A stretch of 6,553 nucleotides of DNA from Bacteroidota bacterium. Lineage in GTDB: Bacteria > Bacteroidota > Bacteroidia > Flavobacteriales > Weeksellaceae. The translations under genes and the position numbers were made by a program. The stretch lies in the NCBI GenBank assembly GCA_023388015.1, contig JAEWHB010000023.1, forward strand, positions 1 through 6,553. The letters are read 5' to 3'. The number at the start of each line of letters is the position of its first letter. The first letter of the stretch is position 1. The notes under the pieces are model-generated. The model made no database searches, was not told the DNA's origin, and saw only the letters and a program-made list of their open reading frames with translations. Positions 1 through 3,741 of this stretch are shown here, in pieces.

Positions 1-110
1 GGAAAAATGTAAACTTTAAAATCAGAAGCATCAACGGGCCCCTTCAGAATCCAGGCTGCTTTTGACAGATATTGTTCGAGTTGTGAAAGTGTCAGTTTTT
101 CTTTATTCAT
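1..110 (-). CDS. hsdM: Type I restriction-modification methylase subunit HsdM, N-terminal fragment (cut by window edge)
   Basis: Reading the minus strand from an ATG at 110-108 gives 36 complete codons, MNKEKLTLSQLEQYLSKAAW followed by ILKGPVDASDFKVYIF, still open at the left edge. The layout, with a helical start, then A-x-x-L-(R/K)-G-x-(V/M)-D-A-S-(D/E)-(F/Y)-K-x-Y-I-F, is the hallmark N-terminus of HsdM, the N6-adenine methylase subunit of type I restriction systems. In those systems the N-terminal helices contact HsdS and the catalytic NPPF motif lies much further on, outside this window. The start is 20 nt after the stop of the 51-codon gene, so the three minus-strand genes are probably one operon. 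Whether hsdS and hsdR follow cannot be seen. The family call rests on a short but distinctive stretch. Confidence 0.8.
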   Translation of the reverse strand, partial: MNKEKLTLSQLEQYLSKAAWILKGPVDASDFKVYIF

Positions 111-130
111 TCAAAATATTCTAAAAAGGC

Positions 131-286
131 CTAAATATACAAAACACCTATGCTTGGACTTCGTTTTTTCATAGCTTTTATTAGAATCACATCCACTTTT
201 GAAAGTTTCTCCCAATCCGTATTGGCAATAAAATTTGAGTTTTCTAAACTTTTCACACGATTAAACTGGTCTAAAATTATTTTCAT
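131..286 (-). CDS. Small protein of unknown function, 51 residues
   Basis: I do not recognise this protein. The open frame extends further upstream to 334, but I chose the internal ATG at 286-284. From there the product begins MKIILDQFNRVKSLENSNF and starts 5 nt after the stop of the preceding gene, whereas the longer version would overlap it. The product is short, mixed in charge and basic near its end (KAMKKRSPSIG). It has no signal peptide, membrane segment or recognisable motif. It sits between an 87-codon gene and hsdM with gaps of 5 and 20 nt, so it is probably co-transcribed with the restriction-modification genes. Small ORFs before hsdM are sometimes regulators or anti-restriction helpers, but nothing here shows that. 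Coding is supported mainly by the packing. Confidence 0.5.
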   Translation of the reverse strand: MKIILDQFNRVKSLENSNFIANTDWEKLSKVDVILIKAMKKRSPSIGVLYI

Positions 287-291
287 CGTAT

Positions 292-555
292 TTAATTTTC
301 CTCTTTTCTGAATTCCTCCCAAATCTCCACCCATTCGTCATAATAAGCACGCAATCCGTCGGATGTTTCGAAATAATGTTTGATAGGTTCATTGGGTAAA
401 GAATGGATTTCCAGTTTGCCGCTTTCTTCGTTGTGGTGAAGGTGGATGAGATTATCCAGTTCAAAAATAAGGTAGCCGCCCGGCGAGGCGAACTCTCTGC
501 GAATGGCTTTCACACGGGAAAAATCGACCGCTATGCCGCAATGTTCGATGATCAT
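292..555 (-). CDS. Small acidic protein of unknown function, 87 residues, first gene of the hsdM operon
   Basis: I do not recognise a family. The frame is open up to 642, but that would run into the MITE-like element at 579-740. I therefore place the start at the ATG at 555-553, giving MIIEHCGIAVDFSRVKAIRR as N-terminus. The visible pattern is a probable beta-rich first half (IIEHCGIAVDF, GGYLIFELDNLIHLHH) and a helical, acidic, tryptophan-containing end (DGLRAYYDEWVEIWEEFRKE). It has no signal peptide or membrane span. It is followed 5 nt later by the 51-codon gene and then by hsdM, so it is likely the promoter-proximal gene of that unit. Its start lies only 23 bp from the end of the MITE-like element. 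The promoter is therefore either inside the element or was displaced by it. Confidence 0.6.
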   Translation of the reverse strand: MIIEHCGIAVDFSRVKAIRREFASPGGYLIFELDNLIHLHHNEESGKLEIHSLPNEPIKHYFETSDGLRAYYDEWVEIWEEFRKEEN

Positions 556-578
556 AAGTTGAGTTTTAAGTTTGACTA

Positions 579-740
579 AGAGCCGGTTTGAATTTAAATT
601 GTAAAAATGTTTATAGATTATTTTTGAGGTAGAACAAGGCAAATTTTTAAAGGATAGCAGGGCTATCGTTTAAAAATTTAACGTAGTTATAGACAAAAAG
701 AAGCATAAACAAATTATTAGATAAATTTTAAACCGGCTCT
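579..740. mobile_element. MITE-like non-autonomous element, 162 bp, with terminal inverted repeats
   Basis: The left end AGAGCCGGTTTGAATTT (from 579) and the reverse complement of the right end, AGAGCCGGTTTAAAATTT (from 740), share 11 exact bases and then a near match in AT-rich sequence. The interior holds no gene. It has a near-perfect 39-nt palindrome at its centre, and parts of its outer halves are also complementary (TGTTTAT near 609 against ATAAACA near 708). The whole unit could therefore fold as one long hairpin. No convincing target-site duplication is visible at the borders. This is how MITEs mobilised by a transposase elsewhere usually look. The parent IS family cannot be named from here. 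Confidence 0.6.
641..679. repeat. 39-nt near-perfect palindrome inside the MITE-like element
   Basis: The arms AAATTTTTAAA (641-651) and TTTAAAAATTT (669-679) pair fully. After one G/G mismatch the inner arms GATAGC (653-658) and GCTATC (662-667) pair around a 3-nt loop. On either strand this would form a strong hairpin, which may act as a transcription block between the Cas12f-like locus and the hsdM operon. Confidence 0.75.
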
Positions 741-905
741 GAAATACAATAAAATCTTTTGGCTGGGGATAAGAAAAATCAGTTTCAAAGCCCGTTTCTC
801 CATTCCTTTCGGTGCAAATTTAATTCTCGACTCAGACAAAATATGTCGTTGTTAATGGCTTATAAACTACCTCCCACATCCATCTCGTTACCCTAAGCAT
901 TTGAT

Positions 906-921
906 CCCGATAGCTATCGGG
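906..921. repeat. Perfect 16-bp palindrome CCCGATAGCTATCGGG
   Basis: Both arms are fully complementary with no spacer, and the flanking T/G extends it by a wobble pair. I recall similar GATAGCTATC-centred palindromes as interspersed repeats in Bacteroidota intergenic DNA, but cannot confirm copy number here. The GATAGC/GCTATC arms recur in the core of the MITE-like element at 653-667. Confidence 0.7.
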
Positions 922-923
922 GT

Positions 924-976
924 AAGAGGAGATCCACAATAAGTGGATCGGAAATAGTCGAAGGGCATCTCCCCTC
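924..976. repeat. Nested stem-loop cluster
   Basis: An inner hairpin GATCCAC-AATAA-GTGGATC (931-949, 7-bp stem, 5-nt loop) lies within outer arms AGAGGAGAT (925-933) and ATCTCCCCT (968-976), which pair with one mismatch. The two pairings share bases 931-933, so they are alternative rather than simultaneous. It could be a terminator-like structure for minus-strand transcripts leaving the guide RNA region, though no U-tract follows. It could also be an interspersed repeat. Confidence 0.55.
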
Positions 977-992
977 CATCACCCAAAACTCA

Positions 993-1079
993 AAAGAAAA
1001 ATGAGCCCACGCCGTTGTATATGCCAAATGCATTTAGTGAGTGTTCACGACCTCACCCTACGGGTGTACAAGCACCCTC
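993..1079 (-). ncRNA. Predicted single guide RNA of the dead Cas12f-like protein (scaffold plus guide), no CRISPR array
   Basis: Just past the dcas12f stop, the minus strand folds into three small stem-loops. They are GGGTG-CTTGTA-CACCC (1077-1062), GTGAG-N10-CTCAC (1056-1037) and ATGC-ATTTG-GCAT (1033-1021), followed by ATACAAC. The first loop and the following GGTCGTGAAC resemble, from memory, the GGGCTGCTTGCATCAGCC and GTCGAGAAGTGC parts of Cas12f tracrRNAs. Cas12f and TnpB scaffolds also end in a short stem plus an A/C-rich tail before the guide. The guide would start between 1014 and 1012 as (CG)GCGTGGGCTCATTTTTCTTT. Its first 12 bases recur upstream of the sigma gene, next to a G. A T-rich run at 1001-992 may end the transcript, leaving a short guide. 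The RNA may begin inside the dcas12f 3' end. Alternatively this could be an unrelated structured repeat. Confidence 0.5.
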
Positions 1080-1090
1080 AATATTTTTCC

Positions 1091-2188
1091 CTAAGCAATG
1101 ATCAGTTCTATCCCCGCTTTTTCTGCTTTGTACCTTATCTTAGTCTGTAATTCATAATAACTCCAATTCCGCAACACAAATTCCTCTTCTTTGGCAATCC
1201 CGATTTTATCTTCCTGCTGAACCAATACCAATGTCCCCGCTTGTTGTTCGATGCAGAAATCCACCAGCTTCCGGCTGTACAAATGCAGACGGTGACTCAC
1301 ATAACGGCTTTCTTTGTCGCCTAACTGATCCAATGCCTTTCGCTTCCGTTGAGCTCCCTTTCCTCCCCGGGAAAAAGACACTCCTTCCTCCAGTCTTTTC
1401 CTGGCCGCTTGGATAGCCAGTCGCCGATACAAAAACTCCTCCTTTGTTCCGATGCTCAGTTTCGCTTTATGTGTTCTCACCACGATCGGATGCTCCAGTG
1501 ACAAAGAAGCTTCTGCAACGATTTCCGGTTTTAGCCCGTGTTCTTCCTTTTCCATTTCAAAGACCGCCAGCCAATAAATCTTATTCCTCTTCAGCTGAAT
1601 CTGCGAGGTACAGAGTTTCAGTGTCCCTTCAGCCAATGCCGTCAGCAACTTACGCTTATCACTGAAATCCTTTCCCAAATAAGTTTTAAAAGGAATAGAA
1701 AACAGACGGAAGGTAAACGCCTTTTTCTCCGGATTATAAGTAAAACCGCTCATATTACGGGGTATAAACGGAATCGGAATGTCCCGTTTGAAATTCCTCA
1801 GCGAACGAATACCCTGCCCATATTCCACCTTGTTTTTGGAGAAAGAAGAATGGATCGTATTGTTCAGGCTACCCAAAATATCCGTCGGCACTTCACCTTT
1901 AAAAAGGTCACAAACCAGACGATGTGTAGAATTGAGCCGCGAACGTTGTAACATGCCATTTTCCTCCTTCTTTTCATCGGCAAGTTTATACTGTATGCCT
2001 TCACTCAGATAAAAGAAATCTTTGATCATTTCCTGTACATAGAGATGCGATACAATCAGGTTCGCTGCCCGAAAACAACGATTCTGAAACCGATAGAGCT
2101 TATCCAGCATTTCTTTCCGCTCTTCCGGTACTGGATGATCGATTACCAATTGAATGCGCCGCGTGAGATGAAGTTTTTTATTTCCCAT
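1091..2188 (-). CDS. Nuclease-dead, C-terminally truncated Cas12f/TnpB-like RNA-guided DNA-binding protein (dCas12f-like), 365 residues
   Basis: The second half aligns by eye to Cas12f/TnpB proteins. EHPIVV (232-237) fits the segment after the RuvC-I aspartate, and IGTKEEFLYRRLAIQAARKR (246-265), GGKGAQRKRKALDQL, YVSHRLHLYSRKLVDFCIEQ and LRNWSYYELQTKIRYKAEKA (339-358) are typical of the fold. The RuvC-I aspartate position is serine 228 (EASLSLEHP instead of G-x-D-L-G-x-K-x-P). The RuvC-II glutamate position reads LVLVQQED, with valine or glutamine where E is expected. The chain stops 7 residues after KAEKAG, so the CxxC zinc ribbon and the RuvC-III aspartate are absent. DNA cleavage is therefore not expected, but guide RNA and DNA binding could remain. 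The gene starts 1 nt after the sigma gene stop (TGATATG), so the two are surely co-expressed. There is no TnpA nearby. The closest described parallels are sigma-linked dCas12f proteins of Bacteroidota. Confidence 0.85.
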   Translation of the reverse strand: MGNKKLHLTRRIQLVIDHPVPEERKEMLDKLYRFQNRCFRAANLIVSHLYVQEMIKDFFYLSEGIQYKLADEKKEENGMLQRSRLNSTHRLVCDLFKGEVPTDILGSLNNTIHSSFSKNKVEYGQGIRSLRNFKRDIPIPFIPRNMSGFTYNPEKKAFTFRLFSIPFKTYLGKDFSDKRKLLTALAEGTLKLCTSQIQLKRNKIYWLAVFEMEKEEHGLKPEIVAEASLSLEHPIVVRTHKAKLSIGTKEEFLYRRLAIQAARKRLEEGVSFSRGGKGAQRKRKALDQLGDKESRYVSHRLHLYSRKLVDFCIEQQAGTLVLVQQEDKIGIAKEEEFVLRNWSYYELQTKIRYKAEKAGIELIIA

Positions 2189-2189
2189 A

Positions 2190-3005
2190 TCAGATCGTTT
2201 TGTCAGACTTATGTACAGAACGAAGCAAAGGATACGCCTTCAGAAATTCCTGATGGACTTCCGTGGCTGTTAACCCAAGTGCCGATGCAATTTCCGCAAA
2301 CGTATATTTTTGCTCATATCGCAGTTGCAAAATCTCTGCCCCCAAAGCTGTCAGTTCCGGGGAGACTGCTTCCACCTTTTCCACCATCTTTTGCCGACTC
2401 CCAAAAGAACTCCCTTCCAGTATATTTTTTATATCCGCTATGGCATTTTTCACCTCATTACTGATTTCGGTCACGCTGCTACCCATAGCCTGAGCGATGG
2501 CTTTATACCGAAAACCATACTGCAGACAGAGCTCAATCAGATGCCGTCTTTTGGGCGACAAAAAGGGCAAAACGGCCTTCACCTTCGCCAGCGCCTTCTC
2601 CTCCCGCGATTGATCCAGTAGATGCTCCGCATCTTTCAGTGGATCATAACCCGCCAGATAATCCTGAAAATTCTCATAACGCTCCAGCGAATGCACACTA
2701 CGAAAAAAACGGTTCCGGGGTCTTGTATAATAGGAAATACAATCCCGTTTCATCACAAAACGCAAAAAGAAAAAAATATGATCCGGATCTTCTATTGTAT
2801 CCCGGTTTAACCATAGTTTCAGAAAGACATCCTGCACCAGGCTTTCCACCACAAATTCATCACGGATCATCTCCCGGCCGATCCCAAAGAGACGCCGGCT
2901 GTAACGGCTATACAGAAACACCATAACATTGGGATCACCTTTTTTCAAAAGCTCAAACAGAGATCCGAGTCTTAAAACCTTGGGAATAGTAGTGGTAGTT
3001 TTCAT
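2190..3005 (-). CDS. ECF-type RNA polymerase sigma factor with an extra C-terminal HTH, partner of the dCas12f-like protein, 271 residues
   Basis: I place the start at the ATG at 3005-3003 (MKTTTTIPKVLRLGSLFELL). The frame is open to 3080, but the extra 25 residues do not look like an ECF start. Residues about 17-95 form sigma region 2: FLYSRYSRRLFGIGREMIRD, then LVQDVFLKLW for core polymerase binding. Residues about 140-195 form region 4, with VLPFLSPKRRHLIELCLQYG and the HTH YKAIAQAMGSSVTEISNEVK. Residues about 212-262 repeat a region-4-like unit, SPELTALGAEILQLRYEQKY then TFAEIASALGLTATEVHQEF. ECF factors are usually about 170-200 residues, so this second HTH is an addition and a candidate dCas12f contact. 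No anti-sigma factor or SusC/D genes adjoin. Region 2 has few of the aromatic and basic residues used for promoter melting, which could fit targeting by the RNA guide, but that is inference. Confidence 0.88.
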   Translation of the reverse strand: MKTTTTIPKVLRLGSLFELLKKGDPNVMVFLYSRYSRRLFGIGREMIRDEFVVESLVQDVFLKLWLNRDTIEDPDHIFFFLRFVMKRDCISYYTRPRNRFFRSVHSLERYENFQDYLAGYDPLKDAEHLLDQSREEKALAKVKAVLPFLSPKRRHLIELCLQYGFRYKAIAQAMGSSVTEISNEVKNAIADIKNILEGSSFGSRQKMVEKVEAVSPELTALGAEILQLRYEQKYTFAEIASALGLTATEVHQEFLKAYPLLRSVHKSDKTI

Positions 3006-3159
3006 AAGTATTGCATTTAAGCAATACCCCCGATTAATCAGAAATTGCCGAACCCAAAGCAGAATACCCAGAGAAAACACTTAACTCAAAACCCTCAACA
3101 CGGAACGCAAAAGAAAAGCGTGGAACTCAACTTACCAAATCGGGGTACTGGTATACCTT

Positions 3160-3217
3160 ACAACGATAAGAGAGCCCACGCCGCGGTCGTGAGCAAATTT
3201 ACTTATCCTCTCGTTGT
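3160..3217 (-). promoter_or_regulatory. Large dyad symmetry upstream of the sigma-dCas12f operon
   Basis: In minus-strand sense, ACAACG (3217-3212) pairs with CGTTGT (3165-3160) and ATAAG (3206-3202) with CTTAT (3170-3166). The centre GCTCACG (3194-3188) pairs with CGTGGGC (3180-3174) around the loop ACCGCGG, with one G-U pair. As RNA this is a stable branched hairpin; as DNA it is an operator-like dyad. The guide-matching site occupies its downstream arm. It could be a 5' leader structure, an operator or part of a second small RNA. Confidence 0.55.
3162..3184 (-). promoter_or_regulatory. Predicted dCas12f guide target (protospacer with 5'-G) upstream of the sigma gene
   Basis: On the minus strand, CGGCGTGGGCTC (3183-3172) is identical to 1014-1003 in the predicted guide RNA. 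Counting guide position 1 at G1012, the 20-nt guide GCGTGGGCTCATTTTTCTTT and the site GCGTGGGCTCTCTTATCGTT agree at positions 1-10, 13, 14, 16, 17, 19 and 20, which is 16 of 20. The base before the site is G3182. If the guide starts at C1014, the preceding base is G3184. Either way a 5'-G adjoins, as reported for sigma-linked dCas12f. The site is about 155-175 bp before the sigma start and points towards it. Confidence 0.5.
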
Positions 3218-3223
3218 CTAAAA
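3194..3223 (-). promoter_or_regulatory. Candidate housekeeping promoter for the sigma-dCas12f operon
   Basis: The minus strand has TAAATTTG at 3201-3194, an exact match to the Bacteroidota -7 consensus TAnnTTTG. Upstream lies TTTTAG (3223-3218), only a partial match to the -33 TTTG. Transcription would start near 3188, just before the guide-matching site. A single exact -7 box in AT-rich DNA is modest evidence. Confidence 0.35.
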
Positions 3224-3373
3224 TTACCAGTTTTCGATTTGAGATTCTAAGCAATTGCTTCTAATATTTTTAATCCTATTGGAAGTATTGCAAATTTATT
3301 ATTTCTGCTAATATATATAAAATATGTATTATAGCACATAATATTTACTGCTTTTTTTCATTCAATTTGACCT

Positions 3374-3610
3374 ATGCACGATTCTTTGGATGAAATAGAG
3401 CGTTTTGTAATTTCGAAAATTAAAGAAATTCGAGAACTTAAAGGTATTACTCAGGAAGAGTTATCTCTTTCTATTGGCAAAAACATTGGCTTTATTTCCC
3501 AAATCGAAGCCCCATCCAAAAAAGCAAAATATAACATAATTCATTTAAATCTTATAGCTAAAACACTTGATTGTTCTCCTAAAGATTTTTTACCGGAGAG
3601 GCCTTTGTGA
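3374..3610 (+). CDS. XRE-family helix-turn-helix repressor, 78 residues
   Basis: This is a single-domain HTH_3/XRE DNA-binding protein. The helix pair is TQEELSLSIGKNIGFISQIE (residues about 25-44), with the usual ISQIE recognition helix end. It is followed by the closing helices of the fold, IIHLNLIAKTLDCSPKDFLP (about 55-74). There is nothing beyond the DNA-binding fold, so it has no sensor domain of its own and probably dimerises to bind an inverted repeat. The ATG at 3374 leaves a compact protein with no wasted N-terminus and no Shine-Dalgarno. It lies 131 bp before the nuclease/NTPase gene, on the same strand, and the gap holds a promoter overlapped by a perfect dyad. It is therefore the obvious candidate repressor of that gene. 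Small XRE regulators beside defence effectors are common. Confidence 0.85.
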   Translation: MHDSLDEIERFVISKIKEIRELKGITQEELSLSIGKNIGFISQIEAPSKKAKYNIIHLNLIAKTLDCSPKDFLPERPL

Positions 3611-3634
3611 TTTTTCATACGATATGATTGTGCT

Positions 3635-3654
3635 TCAAGGATTCAAGCCCTTGA
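3635..3654 (+). terminator. Weak hairpin after the HTH gene, possible attenuating terminator
   Basis: TCAAGG (3635-3640) pairs with CCTTGA (3649-3654) around an 8-nt loop and is followed by only a short T-run. It could end part of the HTH transcripts before the nuclease promoter. It is weak by rho-independent standards. Confidence 0.25.
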
Positions 3655-3658
3655 TTTC

Positions 3659-3674
3659 CAAATTTGAAAATTTG
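3659..3674. promoter_or_regulatory. Candidate operator: perfect inverted repeat over the -33 box
   Basis: CAAATTT (3659-3665), GA, AAATTTG (3668-3674) is an exact 7-bp inverted repeat with a 2-bp spacer. Its right arm contains the TTTG of the promoter below. This is the position expected for a repressor site of the neighbouring XRE protein. A lone half-site CAAATTT also occurs at 3291-3297 upstream of the HTH gene. The AT-rich background lowers the weight. Confidence 0.4.
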
Positions 3675-3701
3675 TTAAAATTCCTTTTTTTCGCATATTT
3701 G
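3671..3701 (+). promoter_or_regulatory. Predicted promoter of the nuclease/STAND gene
   Basis: TTTG (3671-3674), a 19-nt spacer, then CATATTTG (3694-3701), which is one base off the -7 consensus TAnnTTTG. The boxes and spacing fit the Bacteroidota primary sigma factor. Transcription would begin near 3706, about 35 nt before the ATG and right at the left inverted repeat. Confidence 0.5.
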
Positions 3702-3704
3702 TAA

Positions 3705-3719
3705 GTTAACGGCAATGTT
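3705..3719 (+). repeat. Left copy of a 15-bp inverted repeat flanking the nuclease/STAND gene
   Basis: GTTAACGGCAATGTT matches the reverse complement of 6408-6422 (GTTAACGGCAGTGTT) at 14 of 15 bases. The pair brackets the 887-codon gene alone, with 22 bp before its ATG and 2 bp after its stop. The HTH gene and the promoter boxes lie outside. Confidence 0.7.
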
Positions 3720-3741
3720 AAAGAAACGACTACCCTAATTA

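Larger units (their letters stand above)
741..990. other. Intergenic stretch without a gene, rich in short palindromes
   Basis: No open frame of credible length or recognisable product is present on either strand. The stretch holds the palindrome at 906-921 and the stem-loop cluster at 924-976. At 891-906 it also holds a short look-alike of the dcas12f gene end: CCCTAAGCATTTGATC, compared with CCCTAAGCAATGATC at 1089-1103. I see no promoter I would defend. Confidence 0.6.
3006..3373. other. Divergent intergenic region between the sigma-dCas12f operon and the HTH gene
   Basis: There is no protein gene. On the minus strand the region holds a candidate housekeeping promoter, a guide-matching site inside a large dyad, and a leader of roughly 150 nt before the sigma start. 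That leader contains the small hairpin ACGC-A4GA4-GCGT (3105-3121) and the palindrome GGTATACC (3150-3157). Towards the HTH gene, on the plus strand, it is very AT-rich and has the 12-bp palindrome AAGCAATTGCTT (3249-3260). Confidence 0.6.

Noticed and set aside
981..1080. A CRISPR array next to the Cas12f-like gene
   Set aside because: I found no direct repeat of 20 bp or more at regular spacing here or in 3006-3373. The only recurrence is the 12-bp guide/target match, one copy in each place.
1231..1951. Several plus-strand open frames of 60-140 codons across the dcas12f gene
   Set aside because: They lie antisense to a clearly conserved Cas12f/TnpB-like protein, encode low-complexity or cysteine/proline-rich products, and show no family motif.
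1091..2188. An active IS605-type transposon (tnpB with tnpA)
   Set aside because: There is no TnpA-like gene or typical subterminal hairpin ends, and the catalytic residues are missing. The tight sigma partner indicates domestication.
2045..2926. Plus-strand open frames opposite the sigma gene
   Set aside because: They mirror a protein with recognisable sigma regions 2 and 4; none has a credible product of its own.
3006..3080. Starting the sigma factor at 3080
   Set aside because: The extra 25 residues (MFSLGILLWVRQFLI and on) are hydrophobic and do not belong to region 2; the ATG at 3005 gives a normal ECF start.
3249..3260. The palindrome AAGCAATTGCTT as an operator
   Set aside because: It is a perfect 12-bp palindrome but isolated, with no second copy and no promoter boxes close by, so no role could be assigned.
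3705..3719. Integron attC site
   Set aside because: The bases next to GTTAAC do not fit the GTTRRRY core, there is no paired L/R box arrangement within 60-150 bp, and no integrase is present in the window.
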